Below, piece by piece: positions 14,328-27,420 of a stretch of DNA of 64,000 nt (within the stretch, counting starts at the first letter, position 1; every line of letters begins with the position of its first letter). The position numbers were made by a program, and so were the translations under genes. Below the pieces are notes generated by a model. That model was not told the origin of the DNA, did not search any database, and saw only the letters and a list, made by a program, of their open reading frames with translations. Source of the DNA: Varroa destructor (taxonomy: Eukaryota; Arthropoda; Arachnida; Mesostigmata; Varroidae); NCBI RefSeq assembly GCF_002443255.2, contig NW_019211455.1, forward strand, positions 25,770,479 to 25,834,478. The letters run 5' to 3'.

Positions 14328-17300
14328 TTTTTTTTGTGCTGTAGATCTTATCTTATCGCTAGAGATTTACGCAGATTTGTCATGTGTTCAGCTGTAGCTT
14401 ATCTTAACACAGGGCTAATGACAGAATTCTACCACCTGCTTTGAAGGTGTAAATAAGGATGATTTGGGGGTAAGTGTCCGTGGCCTGTGTCCTGCGCCTG
14501 CGGATGTGGGTAAGGATGTGTTTGCTGATGTTGCAACAGCTGCGAATGAAGTTGAGCTTGCGTTTGTGGATCGTGGGGATAGCACGACATCACTGGAAAG
14601 ACAGAAAAATGAACCTATATTAGATTTGTTGGCTTTACGAGAAAGCTGAATGTAAGCTGAAAACAACAAAGCCCATATTAGGATCAATCCTGCTTTGTCC
14701 TATATCTTAGCGCTCGGTTATAAGCGCACTACCTATACAGGGTTTTTAAAAATGGCCCCGCTGGACCATGGTCTGCTCCATGGTCTTTCAAGCTGATACT
14801 TACAAGGATTTATAAAAAAAGATTTCGGGTTTGAATCTACCTATTTCAGCACTACTATCGATGACGCAGCAATTCGTGCATTAGAGATTTATGTTATTGA
14901 TAAAAATACGCAAGGGAATAGAAGAGACACACACAAAGCGGTGATCAGTTGTAATGACTAAGCACAATTCGTAAAGCAGTGACCATCAAAAGGGAACCGA
15001 GACTAAGGAGGTCAGGAACAAACAGCAATAGCATTCAATGAATGACTGGGACTTGTTTGAGCACAGGACGCAGGGCAAATGCGAGGATGGAGTGTGCAAA
15101 GGCATAACTAAACGGGCAAGCAGAGGGTACTCCTGGTTGTCGTAGCACTCAATTGGGCTCGGTGCCTGCCTTACTGCCTGCAGATCACCCTAACCTAAAT
15201 TCACCCGTTTGCTCTGTTTCTCGATGCTAGAAGAACCCGACCAATAAGTTAGGACATATTAGAATAGTATTCTGCTTGAGTCGAATAAGCGGCATTTGAG
15301 CACATCGGCATCACGTTGGGGACGAATGATGTTTTTGGGGCGTGGAAAGAGATGTGGGACCCACAAAGAGAAGATGGGGGTATGACAACGCTAACAGACC
15401 TGTGCAGCACCAGCAAGCAGACCACCGAAGCGGACAAAATAGCTTTCTTGTTTGGTTTCGGAAGAAGGACTGTATATGGTGTAGTGTGCTTTAGCATGGG
15501 ATACGAGGCCTAGCGAAGATGCTAAAGTAATTGGCTTGCTTGAACAATACGGCTGCTGCCGAACGTTAGTCGGATACCGCACCCACCTCTTAGGATCCTT
15601 TCTGACGCCTCACCCCATTCGCCACTGGAGTCTACCAATGTCTAGCAAAGAAAAGATGGTAAGATAAAGAACACCATTAAGCAAGCAAAGCTATCGTCTC
15701 ACACAGTCGAGCAAACGCGAGCGCCATACGACTCGTTGGGGCCTCGCAAAGAAGAACGTCTCTGAGAATAGAAGAGACGTTAGACGATGAAGATGAAGAA
15801 GGCTAAGAAATGCTACTTGAGTGGGAGAGTAGTGCTTGTGACACGTCCGGAAGTTGGCCCCTGCAGGAGTGACAGACGCCCAGATGCTTGGAGGTCATGG
15901 TGGTTGATGATGAAAATGATGATGGTTCAGGCGTTGATGGCTATGGATGCAGCTCGACCGGTCGAAGCCAATGTACGGTTCCTCACCAGTATTGGCGGTT
16001 TTTGAAGCAGCAGGACGTTCAAGGCAAGAAGAAGGAAGCCGAAAACCGACCTGCCGAGGTAACATCAGCTGGCGGTGTATATTTGGTCGAGGTATACGCA
16101 AATGGAAGTTAGTCGAGGCTGTGATGCGGATGAGGAGAAATGCGGAAACCGACGCCCTAATAGAGCCTAGTTTCCTCTTCAGTGGAGAAAAAATATTTTT
16201 CCTTTTTAGCTTATGTATGCTACTTTTTACAACAGCAACAGTAGAAGATCTTACCTCTTTTCTGTGTATCTATTTGTGTGTTTGTAGGTGCGCACGTCTG
16301 GGATATACACTTTTCGAAAGTTGCTGGTAGCCGTTGGTTCCCACTTCTTAACTTCGTCTTTCCATCATATCCACAACAGCCCTTCGTGCTGGTACTGGGT
16401 CGTCAATTCTTCCCAGCAGCTGGACCAGGGCAGGGTACCCAGCCCCTCTCGTCGCCAGCAATTCCGTCCGTCGTCGAGTGGCAATATCGCATCAAAAACT
16501 CAAGTGCCTCCTACTGCCGTATCCCCCCCATTCGTTGCATCGGTCGACCTTTTCCGCTGTTTGAGCTCGGCGATACATCGTGCGAAACACCACCATCATA
16601 GCTTATGGTGCTACTAGTGTGAGGGGACCACCGCAGGCCCGGTCAATACCGAGAAACAAACAGGGACTGAAGCAGGGAAGCACCGGACAATGGCGAGTTC
16701 GAAATCGATCCGTTGCTTCACCATTGTTCCATCACTGCTATGATCGGCATCATGCGATTCAGATCGATGACAATTTTCGTGTTGGCGCAGACGTTACTTC
16801 ACTGTGTTACTTTATTCGCAAGAATCTTGTTATTACCCATTAGAATAGTATCACGCTGTAGAGAGTGAATGAGACGAAAATAAATAATTGTGCAACAAAA
16901 CTATGTTTTCGGTTGCTTCTTCCCGTCGGCCCCGTCTACATCGATATCTTCATTCGGCCACTTGTTCACGTGCACCGCCATTACTACAATAGGCAGAATG
17001 CTGCGAGCTGCATCGTTATCAGCGTCACCGTCACCATCATTCCAGTTCATCGTAGAGAAGAAAGCAGCAGGGTCATCGATGCTAAGATGTTTGTTCAGCT
17101 CTTTGTCAGACTGTAGCTTTACCAAGCTTGATCTGTGCTTTTTTGCTGCCTTTTAAATAACTCGAAGACAATGTTGGCTATGAAGTGTTATTGTAAAGTG
17201 AGGCGAGCTATGCAGCCGCAGCTACCGATCGGGGCCACATAGACACAGCCTCCGCGATGGGACGGACGAACGGATGTTCGTGAAAACGGTGGCGCCGCCT

Positions 17301-18926
17301 TCCGCACGGATCGCAACTTTGCTCTACGAGAATCGGCTACTACTTCGAACGTGAACGGTAACAATCACGCGGTCATGAACCGCGAAGCCGAAAACCAACG
17401 CGAACGGTTACAAGATAGCCAGAAAACGAACGAAGTGGTCCAAAGATTAATTTGCTTGTCGAACAACACGGATGGACAAGCGAATATACGATGACGTGCG
17501 GTCAATAATCGTCTACTGGAAGGCCACCATTGTCATTGTGGTGCGGTACGCTCAAGTGTACCGCTCTGCTGTGATTGGGCGCGAGATGTAAAACGCGAGA
17601 CGGGGTTGGTCCGAGGAAACTTATTTGGCAACATGACGCCGACGATGATGTTCTTTCTTCACCAAATCAGAGATTCAAAACGTTGCTGCTGATGATGATA
17701 GCGGAGATGATAATGATAGCAGTGTTGTTCTTCAACGAAGTCCATTTGCGGTAACACAAGGGCAGACGTCTACGATCTTTGGGAACACCGTCGCGTTCGG
17801 TCGTAAGAGGCCTCAAGCTGCAAGGCACACCGACCACCGCACACATCATAGTAATACCACACATCCTTGCACATGACTGCTTGCCTCTCTGCTTTGCTCT
17901 GCCTGAACCACTCAAACAGAGATGTACAATCTGCGCGTTGTGCTGCTCTAGCTTCTATCTGATGTTGTTGCTTCTGCGGACGCAGTGGTAGTAGTAGTAG
18001 TTAGTCGAATGTGGGTCCGACTTTCCCGTTTCCGAGCTGCGTCTTCGATTCCCTTGCCTCCCTATGATTTACTGTCTTATATCGGTATTTTGACAAGCGC
18101 GCTGACAGTAGGTGCCAAGGCAGTAGGACAAGCAGAAGCAATCATCGCGCACTTATACAGAGCTTTGCCGTCGCATTATGAAAGAAACGATAGACAAGAG
18201 ATGGGGAAGAGTGACTTCAGCGGAAGCGGCCAGAGCTTTCGCCGAACATCAAGGAAAAGCGGCCGTTGACATCTAAGCGCCGACGAAAAGCGGCTTAAAT
18301 GTCCGCTACTGAAACGGCACCATTGATACAAGCTAGCAGCTTTCCTTCGCCAGATCTACTTCTACCTTAGCAACAACGTCTAGGCCTCCATGACACACTT
18401 GGTTCGCTTCGTTTCATTCGCCCGATTCAATCCCGATCGCAATGGGACAAGCTTGGTAAACATTGCGGATCGATTCAAATCGTAAGTCGACACAAACTGA
18501 AGGAGACTGCCAAACGTAAATTTCAACCCACTGAACCGGTGGCCGGTATACGCATGAGAAGAAAATATAAACACTCAGCTATATTTCAGATGAAGATGCA
18601 ACAGTAGTATATTTGTCCTCACAGATACGAAGTCATCGGTCATAGATCTTAGGCCCAAGCGTTGCAGACGAATATAGAGTACTTTCATTCACAACAACAC
18701 CTGTTATGATAGAAAAGCCCAAATGAGAGCTGATTGTACTTTAATTTTTAGCCCTGATGCCATTACCATAATCCGTATTTTAATACTATATGTAGATGCT
18801 CGTCTGTGTGTGTGTCCAGCGTCGAACACAGTCATTTGTTGGATGACTTAATTTCGCGTCGTATAACTGTAATTATAACCATGACATTAGTTGCTAAGTT
18901 ATTTGCGTTTTTCAAGCGACAGTTTG

Positions 18927-21900
18927 TCAGCGGTACTCACTTTGTTGATGAATGTTATCTGGCGAGGACGAATCATGCATCATATCAGGTGAACAGGGCT
19001 TTCCATCTTTGACAAGCACAGGGACAGCCACTTTCCGAGGCGAGTGGTGTGATTCGGACATGGCCTTTTCTTTAGCTTGCCGTTTGCACTTGTAGCGATG
19101 ATTCTGGAACCAGATCTTCACTTGTGTCGGCGTCAAATGAATGAGGCTGGCAAGGTGCTCCCGTTCAGGGGCCGATAAGTACTTCTGTTGCTTGAAGCGC
19201 CGTTCCAGCTCGTACACCTGTGCCTGCGTAAACAGGATACGTCGCTTGCGTCGTTGCTGAGTAAGAGGGAACTGAAGAGGGGCTCCGGAAGATGGCCCCG
19301 ACGAAGAACTCATAAGCCGCGAAACTGCAGTTCAACAAAAGAGCAGAACAGACCAGACACATAGTTCTCATTATAGTTCTCTATTGAACTGGAAATAGAG
19401 TCGACCAGATATGGTTGATTAGACCATAGTACTTGCTCGAATATTACCCAGTTGATGCCTCTCGCACCAAATATTAAGACTTAATGTCATGCTACTTTAC
19501 CACCCGCTTGAACGGAAGCCGTCATAAATTATTTGCCTTAAATATTAGTATAGTTTCAGTTTGTGGACGCTGTTCAATTTATAGAAAAATAATCTACTTT
19601 CTGTTGTCATACTGGCTCTACAAAGTGGGCCTACACCGACGGCGTTGTGGTAAAGTGACAGGAGCCGTGTCAAATATACACCCGTCTTCGTCTTCGTCTA
19701 TTATTCTTGCTGATTAGGAACGCGGAGGCAACGCCGCGGTCTAAGGACTTAGACCTTAATCTTTCTGTCTTGCTCTGCCGCGTTCTATTGTTTAGCCGGA
19801 CCGCGGTCGCTGAAATTTGCTACGACCTGCCGCTATTGTCCAGCTGCTGTTACTGTCAACGCGATATGTAAAATGATGAAATGATGAGACCGTCACTTCA
19901 AGGATGCTTGATGAACATGAGCTGGCCATAAATAAGCGTAAGCTAGCTAGACGCCCCTCACGAAAAGGCTACGAACTCGTTCGGCGAACGACGGAACGAA
20001 ATCGATGAGAATGTCCGAGAAAAACACACAAGCAAGATGATTGCGATAGCCTTTCAGAAAATGGTACACCCGCATCGATTGCCCTAGGCGGATCCAAACC
20101 TCCCCTAGTCGATGAATTGCTAAGCCCTTATTACGATAGGTCCTTTTAGTGTTCGAGTTTATTGACTGGTTATTCTAATCTGCAGACGGACTGGGAAATG
20201 TTTTGACGATTGGTCAGGCTGGGGGGCGCAATGTATGCTTCTCATTGGTATAACCAATTGAACCGTAAACAAATAGAGTTTTCGACGATTCTCAGCGACG
20301 CGGTATTCATGCTATGGACAAATTGCTTGGCCATGTTTCCCTTGTTTTATTTAATTCTTGCCGAGTATAGTATAGCACATGTGAGAGAAATTCAGTAACG
20401 AAGTATTTGAATTGACGTTTATTTGAAGTATTGATATTGACGTTTAGGAATTAGCGTAGTAGATCTGAAGCTACGTTCGGACCTTATGCTCTGGGAAAAG
20501 TTTTTCGTGGAACGATTGTATGTTATCGATATTTGTTGATCGTGTTTATAAGATAGATCTAAGCAGGCAGGGGTAAATGACCTGGATGTATGAAAAAATG
20601 AATGGAAAAAAAAGTTTCGCGTTCTCTACTATATCGATATGTACATTTATCTAGGAAACCATCAAAAAAGATTATATTAGTTCGTTAGACTCTCATCCGT
20701 TCACTTTGGCTGACTGCGACAAATAGCGGATGAAAAGGAGACCGGTCAACAGCCGGTACTACGCAGTAGCTTTTTCCTTTGTTTAGAAGATACAATTACA
20801 ATCAATTGATTCTATAACGAAAGGAGGATCAATCATCAAGGTGATAACAATCATCCTGCAAGCGTTTCGATGGCAGTGTAGTCTCCCGTGGCAGAATACA
20901 ACAAACTTATGTGGGAGAAAATGACACTCTATATGGAGACATTATATTTTCTAGAGAAAATTAGGCGTACGCCTACTGATGGCGCCCTTTCGACACTGCT
21001 AGGATGACAATATAGGAAACGGATAGTGATTTTTTGAGTGATCTTTACTGACATACAGTTATTTCGAAGTCTATTAAAATACACATTGTACCTGGCATAA
21101 CATCTAACGTACAGCGTGAGCATAGCCATTTTTATCAGATCTGCCAAAGCTAAAAATGAGGAATGTATATTAGCAACCAAAATCGACAGGCTCTATAAGC
21201 GTCCTAGAGACATTTCGCTCCTTAAACTACCCATTTGTCAGGATCTCTGTGAGACGACACTTCGTGGGTATGAGTACGCGCGTTGTCCTTATTTCTGTGC
21301 GAGTCCACCATACGTTGCATGCATTGCTCATCAATGTGCAAATACAGCTGATCTTATCAACGTGATCTTCTATAGTTGATGTCATAAAGACATCATCGTT
21401 CGTCGTGGTATAACTACGAAAGCGTACAGTTAAGTAAGCAAGCGATCGGCAATCAAACGCTAAGAAAGCAAACGACAGCTAGACGTCACTTTGACGGACA
21501 GATTCAAATATGTACGCGTCTTACGGGTTTATAAATATATGTATGTGTGTGTGTGTGTGTGTGTGTGAGTGTACGCATGTTTGTACGCGTGTGTGTCTGT
21601 ACATATAGACTAGACATATAGGGGTGCGAAGAAGGTTTGCGAAGACATCCAACAAAAACGAATCTAGGAATATCCAAACCCCACCGTACAGATCACAGCA
21701 GAATTTGTGCTGGTGGAACGAGCAATACTCGGCCAGCGCCCGCGGATCAAATCTCGTATTTGACGATGTCTCCACGATGATTGCCGTTGCATCCCGTGAG
21801 AAAAGTTCGTGAGAGAGATATTTGGTCACTGGTTCGGGAAGTGTGCTAGAAGGGGGCGAGCGCAAGAAGTAAACAGAAGCCAAGATACCGAACGAAATAG

Positions 21901-24255
21901 AGGCCGACGACGACGACGAAACGACAGAGCGGAATTCAAGAATGGAAAAGTAAAGCGAGAGAGGTTAGCTTACGACGGCCGAAGAGACTCTGGCCGAACG
22001 AACTTCGGCGCTTCTCTTGTGGGCACAGGTGCGCGGATAGATGTTAGAAATGAAAGGTCGTCGGGTTTACGATGAAGGAGAGAGCAGGAGTCGAACTGCA
22101 TCGTATTATAACAAACAGTACGAACAGATAAAACGAAGCGCGCTGTTGCGGAAATGGCTATGAAAAATTTCATCTTGAGGGCGTTGTTATCATTTGCCAA
22201 ACCCAAGCCAACTGGCTGCTCTTCCGCTAGAGAACGAAGGCAGGCGGACGGCCGGTTCGTCATTTTAGGTGTTCACAGCCATGCTCATAACGACGTCGCC
22301 CGCATATGATACTTCACTATCAAGTACTTCGGCAATAAAGTTGAACCCAACAACTCTCGATAGCTTCATAACCGGTCGGTCATGTGTCATCATATGTAGG
22401 TACACTGTCACGCAAATATCTACATAGATACATCTGTGTTACCCGAGATGGCCTATTCACAGCACCAGCAACATATCGTCGAATTCAATAGGTGTGGCTG
22501 ACCGACATTCTACAATGCAATCAATTTGTGTATAATTCGATTCATTTCAGTGAAGGCGTTTGGTGTAAACGATCCGAAGGGAAGGCGAGTGGGTTTAACC
22601 TGTGTCATCCTACACAGGCCCAATAAGTGTCCTAGTTAGAGAAAAGCGGATTCAACCGCGATCCTCTTTTCTCTTCTAGGATATATGATACATAGCTGTA
22701 GATGGAACGAACCGAGACACATAAGACAGGAAGGCTCTTTAGGACCAAATGCCAACACAGCGTACTGTACCCGTGCCACCTTTCGGTCTCGTCCGTTGGT
22801 CTTTCTAAGTCACAATATTGCTCAAAACGAGATGGATGTAATATGGCTACAGGCGCATAATAGTGTGATTATTGTTACGTTTATAGTACCGTGCCAACCG
22901 TCTTTCAATCGTGCCATTGAGAATGAAACGACAAAGTGAGGGAAGGGAGTTCGCATCTCAGATATTGCATCACCTATACCCCATCTGATCTTGCTGTAGT
23001 GACTTGTGACCGTCGCTACTTGTGGCATGGGAAATCGGAGACCAAGTGCTTATACTGACTTAGATGAAGCCAATCCGTATTGAATGAACTAGGTTGCCAT
23101 GAGGGTTGTGGCAGAGGTGATGGCGGATATGAAGGTGGAAGTATGCTGGAAATACGATCCAGTGCGATCTCGGACACGCGAGGCAGAACGCGTTTCGAGT
23201 CAAAGGTGGACCGAGCCACAATTGCTATTGTGTACAGCAGACGAACCAAGATGAGGAGAAGAGTCGTGGGCGAGAGAGGCTGCGGAGAGAATGGTATCAT
23301 CCACTATTAGGAGAGCCAGCGCTGACTGCAATAGGACCAATCTGAGATGCGGGACCGTGCAGAGACCTCTCGGCCAATGGTGGCTGTGGCTCAGTGCAGG
23401 AGGGATCCGAGAGGAAACGGGGAAAAACAAGGCTGAATAGTTGCGACCGTAGTAGCTCTCCTCCATCGAACGCTGCCTATATGAATGACTGCTGTCAACT
23501 GCAGAAGATGCAGGCGTTGCTTCCTCATCGCACTACGGGTGCACAGCGAGGTGGCCCCGAACAGAAACGGGACTTGGTCATGACGAGGATAAGGACACAA
23601 CCGACCATCAATCGATCGAGCAAAAAGAATAACTATTTCTGGTGGTAGGGATGCGTTCGACGGACAGAGCCGCTATCGCATGGCCTGAAGGAAGGATGGA
23701 TGAATGGGAAACGACGACCTTTCCACAGGACAGTACTAATGCCGTTAACACTCTACAGACAGCGACGAGTTGAGGTAAGTTCTATCTATATAGGGGCAGA
23801 TGAAGCGAGTGAATTTGACGATTTCAGAATCGCCGCTAAGGTCGCTTTACATCGAGGGCTTCTTGTAAAGGTGTCGATTACATTGGATGCCACATAATAG
23901 CACACTTCTAATACGAAAAAAGTGTAAGTTTATTATCATCGAATATAATTAATGCTATTGAATACTCACTGGCGAAGCGAGGGTCGGGCGGAGGAGTTGA
24001 AGTGTACCAGGACGGATGTTGGTTAGCTGGCTGGTATAGTGCCTCAGGATTGTATCCTCCTGAAGTCCCCTGCATACTGTTCACGTTGAACGGCGGAGGT
24101 GGCTGACAATAATTGGCAGTCAAAGGAGCGGGCGCGGGAGAAGAATTCATCTCGAACGCTGTATCACCGGGTGCTTCCGAGATGAGGCCAGGCACAAGGA
24201 ATGGGTTTGACTGCTGGCTTGTCGCAGTTTGGGGTTCTAGCTTCATGGACGACAT
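18927..24255 (-). CDS. scro: NK2-class homeobox transcription factor, scarecrow/Nkx2.1 type (3' end incomplete)
   Basis: This nuclear DNA-binding regulator has its start ATG at 24255. The first coding exon (24255-23970) ends DPRFA at a GTGAGT donor in phase 1. The homeobox exon (from 19324) continues in phase as ISRLM, rebuilding the DPRFAISRLM junction of Nkx2.1/scro proteins. The homeodomain spans residues 120-179 with Gln50 (169), Asn51 (170) and the NK2-defining Tyr54 (173). The cysteine in RYKCKR is as in scro, where Nkx2.2/vnd and vertebrate Nkx2.1 have Met. The NK2-specific domain [13 protein letters not shown] is at 194-206. Near the N-terminus, [10 protein letters not shown] resembles a weak TN/eh1 repressor motif. 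A strong GTGAGT donor at 18941/18940 suggests another exon; without splicing, a TGA at 18927 ends a 227-residue protein. A typical C-terminus (TLLYGRTW in Nkx2.1) was not found. Confidence 0.93.
18941..19324 (-). CDS. scro: scro homeobox exon
   Basis: The acceptor TTGAACTGCAG precedes TT TCG CGG, which completes Ile in ISRLM. The exon carries the whole homeodomain ([20 protein letters not shown], then [20 protein letters not shown]) and the NK2-specific domain. It ends CAACAAA/GTGAGT in phase 1. Confidence 0.93.
19325..23969 (-). other. scro: scro intron
   Basis: A 4.6 kb intron between the two scro coding exons, entered in phase 1. Only a TG repeat is seen; it could hold enhancers but nothing specific was recognised. 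Confidence 0.8.
21543..21567. repeat. (TG)n microsatellite in the scro intron
   Basis: An uninterrupted TG run of about 24 bases, flanked by further interrupted GT pairs. Confidence 0.95.
23970..24255 (-). CDS. scro: scro coding exon 1
   Basis: It encodes 95 codons plus one base: [15 protein letters not shown], the PFLVPGLIS motif, a Pro/Gln-rich stretch and the conserved [13 protein letters not shown] end. An acceptor (CTATCGTTCAACAG) lies 17 bases before the ATG, so a 5' leader exon upstream is likely. If that leader were coding, the reading would extend by VQDNA. Confidence 0.85.
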
Positions 24256-25405
24256 CGCGTTGTCTTGCACTGTTGAACGATAGAAGCATAAGAACGGAAA
24301 AAACGTATGACCCCTATAGACGGCGACATTTTTGGCGCCAGCCTACATCTATCTTTACTTGCACATACAGCATGCAAAATACGCGAAATGCCTCAAGGTT
24401 TAAATAAATCATTGTAGCTCATGAAGGTAGATTTAGAATGGACTGCTATCATCAATATCTTCAGTTTTTTTAGATTCTACTGTGTCCGTACAAAAAGTGG
24501 ATACAACGGCTGTGCTAGCGTATTACCTATAATTACTATTTTTAGCTTGCTCTCTATTGAATGCACCGGAAACCTCTATGTAGTCAAGGTCCATGTAGAT
24601 CCTCCCACATGCTTATAACTCATAATATAAAGCCTAATTTCTAAAAGATATGACAATTTCACAATGTGTACCATTAGCTATTAGGTAATGAATCTGTAGT
24701 CAACTAGCAAATTACTAATTGAAACAGAACAATGTTTCTCACACACTTCTATGTAAAGCGCTGTTATTCGTACGACCAGCTCTTAATTTCATAAGATTCC
24801 CATAGCTGAACGGAGAGAAAGAACGATGACTGGGTTCGCAAAGCTCAGTGGAACTACTATTGCAAGCAACACTAATGCAAGATATGAGAAAATAAATTTG
24901 TTTCTATTTTGTTAAAGTTAATGACTGTCTAATTTTTACACATAAAAGTTCAAATTAACTGGGCCCTAAGAGTAGCATTGGGCGTTCGCATAATCATAAC
25001 GGCTGGTTGGAGGATATCGATAAGAAAAGGAGGTTGCTTTTCTACGGTTGTTCGTCGAACGCCGAAAATGCTATATAACGGTTAAATTCGAAGGCACAAA
25101 GAACCGTTTAACAATATGATCATAAGCGATCAGTGAAACAAGTGCGATCCGATCTAAAATCGTCATTAGTGTACCACTTATCGTAAGTGCGGTCGTGAGA
25201 GTAAACCCGTAAGGAAACGACTACCCTTCAAGAACAACAGCAAGGCAAACGATCTTTCTGAGTGTCGCGCATATAAGAAGTCTTTGATGGCGCACCCTCC
25301 TTCCCGCTCATCTTTCCTTGTCGTTATCAGCAAGGCGGCCAGAAGGTAATAGCGCACGTCGGCTGCCATATCGTTGCCCTTCGATTAGCAACCATCGCAC
25401 CACTA

Positions 25406-25633
25406 CTAAGTTCTCCAGTTCACCCTTATCGTGCTTGTACATGCAAACAGAATAAACGTTTTTACTAACCTGCTCGTTCGGTAAACTGAAACGGTTGTTG
25501 TAGCAGTGGTAGAACTTTTTGAGACCAGAACTGTGCGTTGGGAAAATGGCGGGGGGGGGGGGGTGGTGGTGGCGGGGAGGGGGGGGTAGTAGATAATGAC
25601 ACTCAGATGGTAGCCAGGGTGACGGCCCAGCAA
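25406..25633 (-). promoter_or_regulatory. Possible 5' leader exon end of scro and G-tract
   Basis: A good donor (GAGCAG/GTTAGT, boundary 25470/25469) on the scro strand, 1.2 kb upstream of the coding exon, could end a leader exon. Directly beside it the plus strand carries G13, GGTGGTGG, G4 and G8 (25551-25586), which could form a quadruplex and would be C-rich in a scro transcript. Inference only. Confidence 0.25.
25551..25586 (+). repeat. G-tract, potential quadruplex
   Basis: G13, then GG triplet spacing, then G4 and G8. At least four G-runs with short loops meet the usual quadruplex rule. Confidence 0.8.
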
Positions 25634-25779
25634 TGAGGTAGGCGCTCTAGGAACGCAATAAAGTACGGCTTGAATAGTACGGAGTATATGCTGATGACCG
25701 TTGAGACACTAGTTGGGCACAGCTGGGCGTAAATACACGGTATCAGCAAATTTCTTCATTTGTCCATCACCAGCGACGC

Positions 25780-27420
25780 CACAAGCAGAACGGTCGGGCG
25801 ACGGGAATTACCGGTGCGACACCAACGGTAGACAATGTTAGCGACAACAACGATGACGACAATGAGGAAGGCTGCAGCCGGTGCTCGCTCGAGCTTGCTT
25901 GAGCACCGCTTAGATTGGCAACTGAGACCGCGGGCGCAAAGACGCGGCCCGTTGCGCCGGGCTTTGCGGCCTGTTAGCGTCCGTAAGCGGCAACAGAAAA
26001 CCCAGTCCAGCCGTCACGCGAGCAGATGACGCGCTTCAGGCGCGGCGGCTGCAGCGGCGACACCAGCACAGCAGCTGAGTGCTTATAGCACCGGCAGTTG
26101 TTGTAGTTGCAATAGTACTAGTAGTAATAGTAGCGGCCCCGCAGGGCGGCAGCCAGGGGCACTTGGCTTTGGATGGCACTTGGCTTGAGCCGATGGTGGC
26201 ACTCCTTCCCGATGGCTCCTCTTCTTCTGGAGGACGACTGAGTGCTCTTCGAGCCTCTTGGCCTCGGCAGGTCGGTTACCGTCAGTCGCTGCTGCAGCGG
26301 AGGCTGCCGTCTGTGGTGGGGCAGAAAGCTGTGTTAACCCGATAACCGGGCTTGGCTCTACCGGATGTATAGTCAGGCGTATAACTCTGTCACCGCTGAT
26401 GCTGCTTGCCTTCGGGGGCTGGTTCGATCAGCAGCAGCAGCAGCAGCGGTAGCAGCAGGTGCTTGGCTTGTTTTCCTGCGGATGTACGTACAGCCAAAAG
26501 AACCGAGCAATGCAGCCGGCAATGGCGACAGCATGTAAGAGTCGCTTCTTTCGTTGTTCGTAGTGGCTTGTTCGTAGCGTAGTCTCGCTCTACGGCTGGC
26601 TAACAACGTAAGATTGCTAGCGCTCGTTTCTTGCTTGGTTCGACGTCGCTCAGCGACATACAAGCCAAGCGAACCACCTCGTGAACACGAGACATGCAAG
26701 TAGCAAAAGCGCACGAAGACTCTCGACTGAAGCCTCTTCAAGTGAAGGGCTCTCCACCGCACTACACCCTACAAAGGAGCACCTCTCCGACGCGCGGCTG
26801 AGGGTACCGAGGAGGCGGGGCGGTGAAGACCCACCTTCGCCAATCGGAGCCCCGCTCACTGTATATTGGCAGAGGCTGGCGGACCAATGGCGAAGCGAGG
26901 ATCGGCCGATCTAGACAGGAACCGATGGAGGAGGGCAATCGAGTTAAACAATCAGCGGGGTAATTGTTGTGGCGGGGAGGCCATGATGTCACTGACGGAA
27001 CCGCCTGATGTTGATGAAGCTGCTCTTGTCGCGGCCGCTGCTGTTACCAGCAGCGGATTGAGGCCAGCTTGCCAAACAACGGGAGAGGCGCCTCGGTGAT
27101 CGTCGCTTGCCGACTATTCCGTAAACGAAATGGTCGTCATCACCAGCCACCGCCAGCAGCAAGCACCACGGCCCGCCGTACCCATTCTGTCCCATGTGAT
27201 GCCCGGAGCCGTCAAAGGAGTTCCCGCGCGCGTGCAAGTGACGTGTCCTCGACGCTAATACTGTATTGCTACGCGATAACCACTGCTACTGCTATTACGA
27301 TTGGGCGTACGGTTGACTGCAACTGTTGCCCACGGATTGCGCTCGTATACCACCCTATCAGGCTATGCCTTGATGTTGGTACGACTAGCAGCTAGTCTAC
27401 TGCCCCAACACCAAATTCTG
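25780..27420. promoter_or_regulatory. GC-rich, CpG-rich island upstream of scro
   Basis: This stretch has many CG dinucleotides and short overlapping open frames in several frames, unlike the AT-rich DNA around it. It also holds a CAG run at 26429-26446. It lies upstream of scro on its strand, so it may contain the promoter or leader exons. No long frame here shows family resemblance, and the open frames are what GC-rich non-coding DNA gives by chance. Confidence 0.35.
26429..26446. repeat. (CAG)n microsatellite
   Basis: Six CAG triplets in the GC-rich island. Confidence 0.9.

Larger units (their letters stand above)
11059..18926. other. Non-coding DNA; downstream of scro
   Basis: Apart from the U2-like fragment and simple repeats, no gene is supported. 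The missing scro C-terminal exon should lie here or beyond the window. GC content rises from about 15.3 kb, with overlapping open frames at 15.8-17.1 kb that look like chance. A His-rich minus frame ends at 15895. Confidence 0.5.

Noticed and set aside
14700..14850. tRNA-like D-arm (TTAGCGCTCGGTTATAAGCG) followed by GGTTTGAATC
   Set aside because: The two boxes are over 100 bases apart, with no cloverleaf pairing found.
15787..16617. Overlapping plus-strand frames up to 127 codons
   Set aside because: Three frames overlap with no preferred one and no domain.
21521..21883. 120-codon minus frame in the scro intron
   Set aside because: Its end is the TG repeat translated as HTHTHTH; no domain.
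26373..26762. 129-codon minus-strand open frame in the GC island
   Set aside because: Several frames are open at once in GC-rich CpG DNA; the Ala run comes from the CAG repeat. No family resemblance.
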